Assembly: GCA_019510125.1 (NCBI GenBank)
Contig: JAEKKX010000006.1
Location: forward strand, 124,001 to 188,000
Length of the DNA stretch: 64,000 bases
From: Lysobacterales bacterium
GTDB lineage: Bacteria > Pseudomonadota > Gammaproteobacteria > Xanthomonadales > Xanthomonadaceae
Reading direction: 5' to 3'
A program made the translations under genes and the position numbers. Under the pieces are notes generated by a model. It ran no database searches, was not told the origin of the DNA, and saw nothing but the letters and a program-made list of their open reading frames with translations. Positions 7,346 to 16,105 of this stretch are shown here, in pieces (position 1 is the first letter of the stretch; the number at the start of each line of letters is the position of its first letter).

Positions 7346-10222
7346 ATGTCGTCCGACGCCCGTTCCACCTCCGCCCTGCGCTTCGGCGCGCTGGCCGTTT
7401 CGCTCGCCCTGGCCGTCGGCGGCGGCCTGGCGTTCGCGCCCCTGCCGGCCTCGGCCGCGAAGCCGGCGAAAGCGGCCGGCGTCGACATCCCCTACCAGCA
7501 GTTCACGCTGCCCAACGGCCTGCGCGTGATCGTGCACACCGACCGCAAGGCGCCGATCGTCGCGGTCAACCTGTGGTACCACGTCGGCAGCAAGGACGAG
7601 CCCAAGGGCCGCACCGGCTTCGCCCACCTGTTCGAGCACCTGATGTTCAACGGCTCGGAGAACCACCCGGGCGAATTCTTCGAGCCGTTCGAGCTGGTCG
7701 GCACCACCGACCAGAACGGCACCACCAACGAAGACCGCACCAACTACTTCGAGAACGTGCCGACCACCGCGCTGGACATGGCGCTGTGGATGGAATCCGA
7801 CCGCATGGGCCACCTGCTCGGCGCGATCGACCAGAAGACCCTGGACGAGCAGCGCGGCGTGGTCCAGAACGAGAAGCGCCAGAACGAGAACCAGCCCTAC
7901 GGCCAGGTGTTCGAGCTGCTCGGCAAGGCCATGTATCCCGAAGGCCATCCCTACCACCATTCCACGATCGGCTCGATGGCCGACCTCAACGCGGCCTCGC
8001 TGGAGGACGTGAAGAACTGGTTCCGCACCTGGTACGGCCCCAACAATGCGGTGCTGGTGCTGGCCGGCGACATCGACCTGGCGACCGCCAAGCAGAAGGT
8101 CGCGAAGTATTTCGGCGACATCCCGGCGACGCCGACCATGGCCCAGCCCAAGGTCGACGTGGCGCCGCTGGCGTCCGACACCCGCGCCCAGATCGCCGAC
8201 AAGGTGCCGCAGGCGCGCGTCTACCGCATCTGGAACGTGGCCCAGGCCGGCACCGCCGACGTCGATCGCCTGCAGTTGCTCTCGCAGGTGCTCGGCGGCA
8301 GCCGCGCCTCGCGCCTGGACAAGCGCCTGGTCCACCAGGACAAGCTGGTGGACAACGTCAGCGCCGGCATCTTCGCCTCGCAGCTCAGCTCCGGTTTCCT
8401 GATCAGCGCCTCGGTGAAGCAGGGCGTGGATCCGGCGAAGGTCGAGGCGGCCATCGACGAGGAAGTGAAGGCGCTGCTGCGCGACGGTCCGACCCAGGTC
8501 GAGCTCGACCAGGCCCGCACCGTGCTCAAGGCCGACTTCATCCGCGGCGTGGAGCGCATCGGCGGCTTCGGCGGCAAGGCCGACGTGCTCGCCGAATGCG
8601 CGGTCTACACCGGCAATCCGGGTTGCTTCCGCGACAGCCTGCGCAACTACGACACCGCCACCGTCGCCCAGGTGAAGGCCACCGGCAACGCCTGGCTCGG
8701 CGCCCGCCACGGCAGCCACACGCTGGTGGTCGTCCCCGGCGAGCGCACGCCGCTGGCCGAGGCGCCGGCGGTCACGCCGACCCCGCTGACCCTGCCGCCG
8801 GTCGACAAGAAGTACCGCACCACCGCCAGCACCGTCGATCGCAAGGCCGGCGTGCAGGTGCCCGACACCTTCCCGGAACTGAAATTCCCGGCGCTGGAGC
8901 GGGCCACGCTGTCCAACGGCACCAAGGTGGTCCTGGCCGAGCGCCACGGCCTGCCGGTGGTGCAGATGAACTACCTGTTCGGCGGCGGCTTCGCGGCCGA
9001 CACCGGCGCCAAGCTCGGCACCTCCAGCTTCGCCATGGGCATGCTCGACGAGGGCGCCGGCGATCTCGACGCCATCGCCTTCGGCAACCGCGCCGAGGCC
9101 CTCGGCGCCAACCTCAACGCCGGCGCCAGCCTCGACGGCGGCAGCGCCGGCCTGTCGGCGCTGAAGCAGAACCTCGATCCGTCGATCGCGCTGTTCGCCG
9201 ACATGCTGCGTCGCCCGCGCTTCGACCAGAAGGAGATCGACCGGGTCAAGGCCAGTTGGATCGCCGGCATCCGCCAGGAGAAGGCGCGTCCCAACGGCGC
9301 CGCGCTGCGGGTGCTGCCGCCGCTGCTGTACGGCGCCGGCCATCCCTACGCGATCCCGTTCAGCGGCACCGGCGATGAGGCCTCCATTTCCGCGCTCGGC
9401 CGCGACGACCTGCTGGGCTACCAGCGCGCCTGGGTGCGCCCGGAAGGCGCGACCCTGCTGATCGTCGGCGACACCACGCTCGGCGAGATCGTGCCGCTGC
9501 TGGAGAAGCACTTCGGCGACTGGAAGGGCGAGGGCGCCGCGCTCGCCGCGCGCGCCATCCCCGCGGTGGCGCTGCCGAAGAAGCCGCGCGTGTTCCTGAT
9601 CGACCAGCCCGGCGCGATCCAGGCCAACCTCTACGTCGGCGAACTGGTGCCCTCGACCACCGACGCCGGCGCGGTGAAGTTCGACATCGCCAACTCGGTG
9701 CTCGGCGGCGAGTTCTCCTCGCGCCTGAACATGAACCTGCGCGAAGACAAGCACTGGGCCTACGGCTCGTACAGCTTCACCTCCAACGCGCTTGGCCAGC
9801 GGCCGTGGATCGCGTTCGCGCCGGTGCAGATCGACAAGACCGTCGAATCGCTGAAGGAACTGCAGCGCGAGATCGGCGGCTTCGCCACCGGCAAGGCGCC
9901 GCCGACCGCGCAGGAAGTCGGCAAGATCCAGTCCACCGAGATCCGCAGCCTGCCCGGCTCGTACGAGACCGCGAACGCGGTGATGGGCACGCTCGCCGGG
10001 ATCGTCCGCTACGGCCGTCCCGACGACTACGTGTTCCAGCGCAAGGCCGAGATCGAGGGCCTGACCGTCGACCAGGTCAAGGCCGCCGCGGCGACGCTCG
10101 ACCCGAACGCGCTGACCTGGGTCGTGGTCGGCGACCTCAAGCAGATCGAGAAGGGCGTGCGCGCGCTGAAGTTCGGCGACGTGACCATCGTCGATGCGGA
10201 CGGCAAGCCCGCCCGCAAGTGA
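7346..10222 (+). CDS. Exported M16-family zinc metallopeptidase (two-module, pitrilysin/insulinase type)
   Basis: A 958-residue protein with a signal peptide (about 1-40, ending PLPASAAKPAK). The N-terminal module carries the inverted zinc motif H94-L-F-E97-H98 and a downstream Glu in DEQRGVVQNEKRQ that would be the third zinc ligand. The C-terminal half repeats the M16 fold (from about residue 510) without HxxEH, as is usual for the inactive half of the clamshell. It probably degrades peptides in the periplasm. GGAG lies 7 nt before ATG 7346. The gene is divergent from the SDR gene and ends before a strong terminator. A second, differently built M16 gene lies at 35307-38087. Confidence 0.93.
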   Translation: MSSDARSTSALRFGALAVSLALAVGGGLAFAPLPASAAKPAKAAGVDIPYQQFTLPNGLRVIVHTDRKAPIVAVNLWYHVGSKDEPKGRTGFAHLFEHLMFNGSENHPGEFFEPFELVGTTDQNGTTNEDRTNYFENVPTTALDMALWMESDRMGHLLGAIDQKTLDEQRGVVQNEKRQNENQPYGQVFELLGKAMYPEGHPYHHSTIGSMADLNAASLEDVKNWFRTWYGPNNAVLVLAGDIDLATAKQKVAKYFGDIPATPTMAQPKVDVAPLASDTRAQIADKVPQARVYRIWNVAQAGTADVDRLQLLSQVLGGSRASRLDKRLVHQDKLVDNVSAGIFASQLSSGFLISASVKQGVDPAKVEAAIDEEVKALLRDGPTQVELDQARTVLKADFIRGVERIGGFGGKADVLAECAVYTGNPGCFRDSLRNYDTATVAQVKATGNAWLGARHGSHTLVVVPGERTPLAEAPAVTPTPLTLPPVDKKYRTTASTVDRKAGVQVPDTFPELKFPALERATLSNGTKVVLAERHGLPVVQMNYLFGGGFAADTGAKLGTSSFAMGMLDEGAGDLDAIAFGNRAEALGANLNAGASLDGGSAGLSALKQNLDPSIALFADMLRRPRFDQKEIDRVKASWIAGIRQEKARPNGAALRVLPPLLYGAGHPYAIPFSGTGDEASISALGRDDLLGYQRAWVRPEGATLLIVGDTTLGEIVPLLEKHFGDWKGEGAALAARAIPAVALPKKPRVFLIDQPGAIQANLYVGELVPSTTDAGAVKFDIANSVLGGEFSSRLNMNLREDKHWAYGSYSFTSNALGQRPWIAFAPVQIDKTVESLKELQREIGGFATGKAPPTAQEVGKIQSTEIRSLPGSYETANAVMGTLAGIVRYGRPDDYVFQRKAEIEGLTVDQVKAAAATLDPNALTWVVVGDLKQIEKGVRALKFGDVTIVDADGKPARK

Positions 10223-10315
10223 CGTGACGCCGCGACGCCCTCCGGGCCGCGCATGCGGCCTGCGAAGGTGAACTGCAGGGTTTTCGCGCGACCTCCCGAG
10301 GTTGCCACCCTCCGA

Positions 10316-10348
10316 CGATGCCCGCCATCATGGCGGGCATCGTGTTTT
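10316..10348 (+). terminator. Rho-independent terminator after the M16 gene
   Basis: A perfect 12-bp stem (CGATGCCCGCCA, loop TCA, TGGCGGGCATCG, 10316-10342) is followed by TGTTTT. It lies 94 bp after the peptidase stop and just before the SD of the next gene, so it probably insulates the two. Confidence 0.85.
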
Positions 10349-10363
10349 CGAGGAGTGCGTCCG

Positions 10364-10690
10364 ATGTCCCTGCGAGCGTTCGTGCGAGGCGCCGCTGTCG
10401 TCGCGGCGATGCTGTCCGTGTCCGCCTGCACCTGGGTCCACATGGCGCCGGGCGCCGACCGCGTGCGCGTGGTCGCCGTCGAGCCCGCCGGCTGCGAGAA
10501 GCGCGGCGAGATCGAGGTCTCGGTCAAGGACAACGTGCTGTACTACAAGCGCAACGCACTGAAGGTGCGCGACGAACTGGAAACGCTCGCCCGCAACGAG
10601 GCCCCGGGCCTCGGCGCCGACACCGTGCAGCCGGTCGCGCCGCCGGCCGTCGGCGAACAGCGCTTCATCGCCTGGCGCTGCGTGAAGTGA
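10364..10690 (+). CDS. DUF4156-type lipoprotein
   Basis: A 108-residue protein with a lipobox (SVSAC, Cys at about position 22). The mature domain has the features of the DUF4156 family: a conserved Cys after the first strand (EPAGCEKRGEI), the VKDNVLYYKRN segment, KVRDELETLARNEA and a final Cys in AWRC. It is presumably anchored to a membrane facing the periplasm; its function is unknown. The start at 10364 follows AGGAG. Its stop overlaps the GTG start of the next gene, suggesting coupled translation. Confidence 0.8.
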   Translation: MSLRAFVRGAAVVAAMLSVSACTWVHMAPGADRVRVVAVEPAGCEKRGEIEVSVKDNVLYYKRNALKVRDELETLARNEAPGLGADTVQPVAPPAVGEQRFIAWRCVK

Positions 10691-11583
10691 AGAGCGGCCG
10701 GCGGCGGCGCGAGGAGATCCGGCTGAAACGGATCGAACGCGCGAAGCGGCTGGAAGCGCGCCTGAGCGCTCCGCCGTACGCCGTCGCCCGGCCCGGCGAC
10801 GGCGTCGAGGACGCCGACCGCGCGCTGCTTGCCCGCCACAACAACACGTGCGGGACGCTGCCGGCGTTCTACATCGACAAGGTCTTCACCTGCCGCGACT
10901 GCGGCCAGGAACAGGTGTGGACGGCGAAACAGCAGAAGTGGTGGTACGAGGAGCGGCTGGGCCCGATCGACAGTACCGCCGTGCGCTGCCTGCCGTGCCG
11001 GCGCGCGCGCCGCACCCAGCGCGCGGTCCCGGGCGCGAACCTGCTCGGCGAGCGCCGCGACCGCCTGCGCGCGCTGGGCGCGCGCCCGCCCGACGCGGAC
11101 GCCCGCGCGGAGGTCGAGGCCGCGCTCGCCGACAAGTGGTGGGGCCTGCGCACCACCGCCATCGCCACCCTCGGCGCGTGGGGCGACGCGGCCTCGGTCG
11201 CGCGGCTGAAGACGCTGCTCGCCGAACATGCCGCGCGCGACGGCTGGAACAGTTGGAACCGGCAGGCGCGTGCGGCGGCGTTCAAGGCGCTGGGCGCCTG
11301 CCTGCCGGATGACGAAACGGCGTGGGCGCTCGAGCGCTATCTCGGCGAGAGTGAGGCCGCGGCGCTGCGCGACGGGCTGGCGCGACGGCCGCCGGCGTTC
11401 TGGGAGCCGGTCATCGATGCCGAATGGCGCCGCGGCGAACCCCGGCGGCTGCAGCGCCTGGTCTCGCTGCTGCCGATGGTGACTGCCGAGCCGGCGCGGC
11501 GGCAGCGCTGGCGCGAACGCTTAGAGGCCCATGCCGAGCCCGGCGTGCGCCGCTGGGCGGCCTGGGCCTGGCCGTCGCGTTGA
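10687..11583 (+). CDS. Zinc-ribbon protein with HEAT-like C-terminal region
   Basis: A 298-residue cytoplasmic protein. After a very basic N-terminus (residues 1-25) there is a zinc ribbon with two CxxC pairs: CRDCGQEQVW (about 71-80) and RCLPCRRARR (about 102-111), as in the probable zinc-ribbon (zf-trcl) family. The rest is helical with repeat-like segments such as TTAIATLGAWGDAASVARLKTLL, resembling HEAT repeats. Function unknown; protein or nucleic-acid binding is plausible. The GTG start at 10687 overlaps the upstream TGA by 4 nt; no ATG or GTG is better placed. Confidence 0.7.
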   Translation: MKSGRRRREEIRLKRIERAKRLEARLSAPPYAVARPGDGVEDADRALLARHNNTCGTLPAFYIDKVFTCRDCGQEQVWTAKQQKWWYEERLGPIDSTAVRCLPCRRARRTQRAVPGANLLGERRDRLRALGARPPDADARAEVEAALADKWWGLRTTAIATLGAWGDAASVARLKTLLAEHAARDGWNSWNRQARAAAFKALGACLPDDETAWALERYLGESEAAALRDGLARRPPAFWEPVIDAEWRRGEPRRLQRLVSLLPMVTAEPARRQRWRERLEAHAEPGVRRWAAWAWPSR

Positions 11584-11590
11584 CCGCGGC

Positions 11591-11992
11591 TCAGCCGCGG
11601 CCGCCGCAGCTCTCGATCCGCACCGCGGTCTGGCCCTGGTCGAACTCGCCGCGGCCGTCGGGCACCCGCACCTGGACCCCGAAACAGGCCGACTCCAGCT
11701 TGTTCCACTCGCTCAGCTCGCCGTTGTGCGCCCACTTCCGGGCCACGCGGAGGCTGTAGCAGCCGGCGGCCTCGGTGTCGGCGGGCTCCCAGTCCAGTTC
11801 CTCGGCGCCGAGGATGTTCATCTCGAACACCGCGCCCAGCGGCGAGCAGACCCGGAAATGCTCGCGGCCCAACCCGTTCACCGGAGCGCCGCTGTCCGCC
11901 CGGCACACCGACACGAACAGCAGCAGGACGTAACCGTCCTCGTGGACGGACTTGGACTCCTGGGACACGGCATCCACGATCAGGCGCGCCAT
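11591..11992 (-). CDS. Hypothetical protein
   Basis: A 133-residue soluble protein, convergent with the zinc-ribbon gene (7 bp apart). Five Cys residues are spread through it but form no recognised cluster. Sequence blocks such as FRVCSPLGAVFEMNILGAEELDWEP and GCYSLRVARKW suggest a compact beta-rich domain. No signal peptide. Start MARLIVDAV at 11992 is the first Met with protein-like sequence; the frame is open upstream but that part is Pro/Arg-rich and looks non-coding. No family recognised. Confidence 0.6.
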   Translation of the reverse strand: MARLIVDAVSQESKSVHEDGYVLLLFVSVCRADSGAPVNGLGREHFRVCSPLGAVFEMNILGAEELDWEPADTEAAGCYSLRVARKWAHNGELSEWNKLESACFGVQVRVPDGRGEFDQGQTAVRIESCGGRG

Positions 11993-12213
11993 CGCATCGA
12001 ACTCCTGGGCTGGTGGGGGACGCCCAGTCTGCCTCGGTCGGCGACGCCGGGCATGGGTCGAAGGGCAGGGGGCGGGGGCCTCTCCGGCCCCCCGGCCGTC
12101 GGCCCAGCGGCCTCCGGGCACCCGAAATGCGACCGTCGGCCCGCTTCCGGCATGCGGAGCCCCGGCGAAGGCGCTACCCTATGCGGTTCCTGCCTGCCTG
12201 ACGGCCACCCTCC

Positions 12214-13230
12214 ATGCTGTTTCAACACGTCGCCATCGCCGGTCTGGCTCACATCGACGCCCCGCGTCAGTTGACCACCGCCGAGATCAACGCCCGCCTG
12301 CAGCCCACGCTGGACCGTCTGGGCATCAAGACCAATGTCCTGGAGGACGTCGCCGGCATCCACGCCCGCCGCCTGTGGGACGACGAGGTCCAGGCCTCCG
12401 ACGCCGCCACCCTGGCCGGCGTGAAGGCCCTCGCCGACGCCGGCGTCGATCCGTCCCGGATCGGCCTGCTGGTCAACACCTCGGTCAGCCGCGACTTCCT
12501 GGAGCCGTCCACGGCCAGCATCGTCAGCGGCAACCTCGGCCTGTCCGACACCTGCCAGAACTTCGACGTGGCCAACGCCTGCCTCGCCTTCCTCAACGGC
12601 ATGGACATCGCCAGCCGGATGATCGAGCGCGGCGAGATCGACTACGCGCTGATCGTCGACGGCGAGACCGCCAACCTCGCCTACGAGAAGACCCTCGAGC
12701 GCATGACCCGCCCGGACGCCACCGAGGAGGAGTTCCGCAACGAGCTCGCCACCCTCACCCTGGGCTGCGGCGCCGCCGCCATGGTCCTGGCCCGCGCCGA
12801 GCTGGCCCCGGGCGCACCGCGCTACCGCGGCGGCGTCACCCGCGCCGCCACGCAGTGGAACACCCTGTGCCGCGGCAACCTCGACCGCATGGTCACCGAC
12901 ACCAAGATGCTGCTCACCGAAGGCCTGAAGCTGGCGCAGAAGACCTTCATCGCCGCCCGCCAGGCGCTGGGCTGGGCCGTGGACGAGCTGGACGAGTTCG
13001 TGATCCACCAAGTCAGCAAGGTCCACACCAAGGCCTTCGTCGACGCCTTCGGCATCGATCCGCGCAAGGTGATGACCATCTTCGGCGAACACGGCAACAT
13101 CGGTCCGGCCTCGGTGCCGATCGTGCTGAGCAAGCTGCGCGAGATGGGCCGCCTCAAGAAGGGCGACCGCATCGCCCTGCTCGGCATCGGCTCCGGCCTG
13201 AACTGCTCGATGGCCGAAGTGGTCTGGTAA
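12214..13230 (+). CDS. oleA: OleA: acyl-CoA head-to-head condensing enzyme (thiolase superfamily)
   Basis: A 338-residue FabH-like enzyme that joins two long-chain acyl-CoAs by Claisen condensation to a 2-alkyl-3-ketoacid, the first step of olefin synthesis. The catalytic set fits Xanthomonas campestris OleA exactly: nucleophile C123 in NACLAF, H265 in VIHQVSK, N295 in EHGNIGPAS, and the second-site base E97 in RDFLEPST. In the published numbering these are C143, H285, N315 and E117, a constant offset of 20. No frameshift or truncation. A terminator-like hairpin follows. The other ole genes lie 10-20 kb downstream on the same strand. Confidence 0.97.
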   Translation: MLFQHVAIAGLAHIDAPRQLTTAEINARLQPTLDRLGIKTNVLEDVAGIHARRLWDDEVQASDAATLAGVKALADAGVDPSRIGLLVNTSVSRDFLEPSTASIVSGNLGLSDTCQNFDVANACLAFLNGMDIASRMIERGEIDYALIVDGETANLAYEKTLERMTRPDATEEEFRNELATLTLGCGAAAMVLARAELAPGAPRYRGGVTRAATQWNTLCRGNLDRMVTDTKMLLTEGLKLAQKTFIAARQALGWAVDELDEFVIHQVSKVHTKAFVDAFGIDPRKVMTIFGEHGNIGPASVPIVLSKLREMGRLKKGDRIALLGIGSGLNCSMAEVVW

Positions 13231-13306
13231 GTGCGCGCCGGCAAGCGTGCCCGGGGCTTGCTCCGGCAGGCATGCTCTGCCAAGGTCTGCCGACCGATCC
13301 GCCTCC

Positions 13307-13334
13307 CGAAACCCCGGCTCCGGCCGGGGTTTCG
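13307..13334. terminator. Hairpin after oleA
   Basis: An 11-bp stem (CGAAACCCCGG and CCGGGGTTTCG) with a 6-nt loop is followed by CGTTCTTG, a weak T tract. An almost identical hairpin follows the next gene at 13658-13685. Both are preceded by CCGCCTCCC, so they belong to one repeat family, probably acting as terminators. Confidence 0.65.
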
Positions 13335-13362
13335 CGTTCTTGCCGCAGGCCCAGGAGCCCCC

Positions 13363-13611
13363 GTGAACGACAAGCTGCGCAGCCACCACGAAATCGCCAT
13401 CGCCTCCATCCACGTCTTCGCCGACGACGGCCGCCTCGACCTGGCCGAGCTCGAGAAGCTGCTCGCCCTGGCCCTGCGCGACCAGACCGTCGACGAGGAG
13501 GAAAAGCGCGTCCTCGCCAACATCCTCGGCCGCGCCGAGCGCGACGGCGTCGCCCCCGAGGTCCAGGCCCGGATCGACGAGGTTCGGCGGCTGTACGGCC
13601 TGCCCGCCTGA
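13363..13611 (+). CDS. Small acidic helical protein (TerB-like region)
   Basis: An 82-residue protein starting with GTG 13363, preceded by AGGAG. Entirely helical by composition, with the segment IAIASIHVFADDGRLDLAELEKLLALALRD resembling the first helices of TerB-type domains, followed by VDEEEKRVLANILGRAE. It carries no signal peptide. It sits between two near-identical hairpins, so it may form its own short transcript after oleA. Function unknown. Confidence 0.75.
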   Translation: MNDKLRSHHEIAIASIHVFADDGRLDLAELEKLLALALRDQTVDEEEKRVLANILGRAERDGVAPEVQARIDEVRRLYGLPA

Positions 13612-13657
13612 CCCCGATCCGGGCGCGCTCCGGCGCCGCCCGCGCGAATCCGCCTCC

Positions 13658-13685
13658 CGACACCCCGGCCCCGGCCGGGGTGTCG
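13658..13685. terminator. Hairpin after the small acidic protein gene
   Basis: Stem CGACACCCCGG / CCGGGGTGTCG with a 6-nt loop, followed by CGTTTCC. It differs from the hairpin at 13307-13334 mainly by one compensated base pair, which argues that the pairing is selected. Confidence 0.65.
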
Positions 13686-13784
13686 CGTTTCCGGACCCGG
13701 CGATCGTCTGGCCGCGCGCCCCTTCCTCGCGTTCGGCCGGGCAGCGTGGGGCGACGGCGGCAGATCGACCCTCCATCCGAATCC

Positions 13785-13826
13785 CACATGTGATGTCTTG
13801 ACAGCGTCACATGTGAGTCTTAGGCT
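13785..13826 (+). promoter_or_regulatory. Promoter with two CACATGTGA palindromes upstream of the yjfI operon
   Basis: A consensus -35 TTGACA (13798-13803) and a TANNNT-type -10 TAGGCT (13821-13826) are separated by 17 bp. CACATGTGA occurs at 13785-13793, just upstream of the -35, and at 13808-13816, inside the spacer (TCACATGTGA, a perfect palindrome), 23 bp apart. The expected transcription start, 6-8 nt after the -10, falls at or next to the ATG at 13834. That suggests repressor binding and a leaderless mRNA. Confidence 0.65.
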
Positions 13827-13833
13827 GCCGTTC

Positions 13834-14469
13834 ATGGAACGCCGCAGCTCCGCCTTCTATCAGCGTCGCCACCGCGACCGCCTGCGCGAGCAGGGGCTGG
13901 TGAAGAAGGAGCTGTGGGTGTTGCCGGAGTACGCCGACGAACTGGCGGCGATCGAGCGGCGGATGCGCCGCCCGCAAGGCCTTGTCCCGCGCCGGCGCGC
14001 GGGGGGAGACGAGACGATGCGCAGCAACGACACGGTGTGGACGGCCCCGGCGCTGTACGAGGCGCTGGCGAACCACGCGCGGGCCCGCGAGGGCGCCTTC
14101 GCGGTCGAACTGATCGACGGCGCCGAGCCCGGCCTGTACCTGACCATGCACGACTACGGCGACCTGCCGCTGTTCATGGCGGTGGTCGGCCGGCAGATCG
14201 TGGTCGAGGCGCTGCTGTGGCCGGTGGACCAGATCGAGGACCAGGCTGCGTTCAACGAGGAAGTGCTCCGCACCCACAAGCTGTTCCCGCTGTCGACGCT
14301 CGGCATCGAGGTGATCGACGGGGAGGACGTGTACATCATGTTCGGCGCGCTGAGCTCGACCTCGTCGCTGGCCGACGTGCTGTTCGAGGTCGAGAGCCTC
14401 GCCGACAACACCATCCGCGCCACCGAGGCCTACGCGCCGCACCTGCGCGAGCTGCGGGAGGCCGCATGA
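13834..14469 (+). CDS. yjfI: YjfI family protein (DUF2170)
   Basis: A 211-residue soluble protein. The N-terminal 50 residues (MERRSSAFYQRRHRDRLREQG, then a VLPEYADEL helix) are basic and helical; the rest (about 62-205) is the DUF2170 domain, with FAVELIDGAEPGLYLTMHDYGDLPLF and IDGEDVYIMFGALSSTSSL. In enterobacteria the short form YjfI precedes the PspA paralogue YjfJ, as here: the stop overlaps the next start as ATGA. It is probably an accessory of a PspA-type membrane-stress system. There is no SD before the ATG; the promoter geometry suggests a leaderless mRNA. An internal ATG at 14017 would give the DUF2170 part only. Confidence 0.8.
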   Translation: MERRSSAFYQRRHRDRLREQGLVKKELWVLPEYADELAAIERRMRRPQGLVPRRRAGGDETMRSNDTVWTAPALYEALANHARAREGAFAVELIDGAEPGLYLTMHDYGDLPLFMAVVGRQIVVEALLWPVDQIEDQAAFNEEVLRTHKLFPLSTLGIEVIDGEDVYIMFGALSSTSSLADVLFEVESLADNTIRATEAYAPHLRELREAA

Positions 14470-15233
14470 GCACGAAAGGGCGGCCGCGCACGAAACCCGA
14501 AGCCGCGGCCGAGCCGCAGGCCGAGCGCGTGGCGGAGGCCGCGCCGGCGGTGTGGCAGCGGCTGGTCGCCGCAGTCCGCGGCGGCGTGAACGAACTGGGC
14601 GAGGCGATCGCCGAAAGCCAGGCGCTGCGCATCCTCGACCAGGAGATCCGCGAGCACGACGCCGAACTGCATCGCGTCCGCGCGACGCTCGCCGAGACCC
14701 TGGCCCGCAGCCACGTGGCGAACGAGCGGCTGGCCGCGGCCAACGCGAAGCTCGCCGAATACGAAGGCTACGCGGTGAAGGCGCTGAAGGCCGGGGAAGA
14801 GGCGCTGGCGCGCGAGGTCGCGGCGAAGATCGCGCTGCTGGAGATCGAACGCGACGGCGAGACCGCCCGGGTCAAGGACCTCGCCGGGGGCGTGGCCCAC
14901 CTGCGCGCGACCGCGGCGCGCTTCGAGGCGACGATCCAGCGGCTGAAGCAGCAGGTCGACACGGTGCGCGCCACCGAGACCGTGCAGCGCGCGCAGGCCG
15001 CGGTGGCGAGCCGCCGCCGCGATTCCGACGTTCGCGTGCGGACCGCGCTGGATTCGCTGGAGCGCATCCGCCAGCGACAGAGCGCACGCGGCGCGCGACT
15101 GGACGTCGAGGACGCGCTGGCGGACGCAGGCGGCGACGATGGCCTCGAAGCGCGCCTGCGTCGCGCCGGGATCATCGCCGAAGAAGACCGCACCGATTCG
15201 GTGCTGTCGCGGCTGAAGCAGCAGGCCGACTGA
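14466..15233 (+). CDS. PspA/IM30 family protein (YjfJ type)
   Basis: A 255-residue ESCRT-III-like protein that should form membrane-remodelling oligomers on the inner membrane. After a variable 30-residue N-terminus rich in Ala and Glu, residues 33-220 form the long helical hairpin typical of PspA: LRILDQEIREHDAELHRVRATL, then a heptad-rich coiled coil through KIALLEIERDGETARVKDLAG. The C-terminal helix ends in LRRAGIIAEEDRTDSVLSRLKQQ. It is coupled to yjfI by ATGA overlap and followed 24 bp later by a YqiJ-like membrane protein and a flotillin, a combination known for PspA-family neighbourhoods. Confidence 0.88.
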   Translation: MSTKGRPRTKPEAAAEPQAERVAEAAPAVWQRLVAAVRGGVNELGEAIAESQALRILDQEIREHDAELHRVRATLAETLARSHVANERLAAANAKLAEYEGYAVKALKAGEEALAREVAAKIALLEIERDGETARVKDLAGGVAHLRATAARFEATIQRLKQQVDTVRATETVQRAQAAVASRRRDSDVRVRTALDSLERIRQRQSARGARLDVEDALADAGGDDGLEARLRRAGIIAEEDRTDSVLSRLKQQAD

Positions 15234-15257
15234 ACCAACGCGGGGGAGAGGGCAGCG

Positions 15258-16028
15258 ATGGCATTGTTCCTGGAAATCGTCACGTCGTTCCCGACGGTCG
15301 TCTACAGCGTGCTGCTGCTGGTGGTCGTGGTCCACTGGCTGCTGTCGGCGCTGGGCATCCTGGAGGTCGACAGCGTGGACGGCCTGATGCCGGACGGCTT
15401 CGGCGGCCACGACGTCGGCGGGCATGGCCTCGGCGGGCACGCGCACGGCGCGCACGGCATCGGCCACGATCCGGGCGGGCACGCGCATGGCGGGCATGCG
15501 GAAGGCGCCGGCGACCACGCGGACGCAGGGCGCCACCACGAGGCGGGCAGCGACGCCGGCGGCGTGCTGATGAAGTTCGGCCTGCACGGGGTCCCGATCA
15601 TGGTGGTGTTCACGATCATCGCGGTCGTCGGCTGGAGCTTCTGCTTCTTCGTCGACGAGTACGTGCTGCGCACCGTGCCGCTGGGAATCTTCGAGCTGCC
15701 GGCGCGGATCGCGACGATGGTCGGCGGCCTGCTGCTGGCGATCCCGGTCGGCCGGATCGTGCTGACGCCGGTGCGTCGCGCGATGCGGCGCTACGCGCCG
15801 GTCTCGCAGCGGCCGATGCTGGGCCGCTACGGCACGGTGCGCAGCCCCGAACTGACCCTGACCTCGGGCACGGTGGAAGTCGACGACGGCGGCGCGGGCC
15901 TGATCCTGCAGGTGCGCGCGGACGTGTCCGGACGCTTCGTCCGCGGCGACCGCGTGGTGCTGATCGAATACCTCGAGGACCGGAACGCCTACCGGGCGAT
16001 CTCGGCCGAGGAATTCGAGCGGCTCTGA
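15258..16028 (+). CDS. YqiJ-like inner-membrane protein with OB-fold tail and His/Gly-rich loop
   Basis: A 256-residue membrane protein, probable partner of the downstream flotillin as YqiJ is of YqiK. TM1 spans about residues 13-35. Residues 49-98 are a loop with roughly 14 His and many Gly (GGHGLGGHAHGAHGIGH and similar), which could bind metal. TM2 (about 112-134) and TM3 (about 145-166) follow, then a soluble OB-fold/NfeD-like domain (about 180-252), including GRYGTVRSPELTLTSGTVEV and GRFVRGDRVVLIEYLEDRNAY. The SD GGGGGAGAGG lies before ATG 15258. Confidence 0.82.
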   Translation: MALFLEIVTSFPTVVYSVLLLVVVVHWLLSALGILEVDSVDGLMPDGFGGHDVGGHGLGGHAHGAHGIGHDPGGHAHGGHAEGAGDHADAGRHHEAGSDAGGVLMKFGLHGVPIMVVFTIIAVVGWSFCFFVDEYVLRTVPLGIFELPARIATMVGGLLLAIPVGRIVLTPVRRAMRRYAPVSQRPMLGRYGTVRSPELTLTSGTVEVDDGGAGLILQVRADVSGRFVRGDRVVLIEYLEDRNAYRAISAEEFERL

Positions 16029-16105
16029 CCCTTTGCGACCGTCGCGGCGGACGCCCGGCGGACACATTCCGAACTCGACGAGTTCAAAGTGCTGGAGAAC
16101 GTGTG

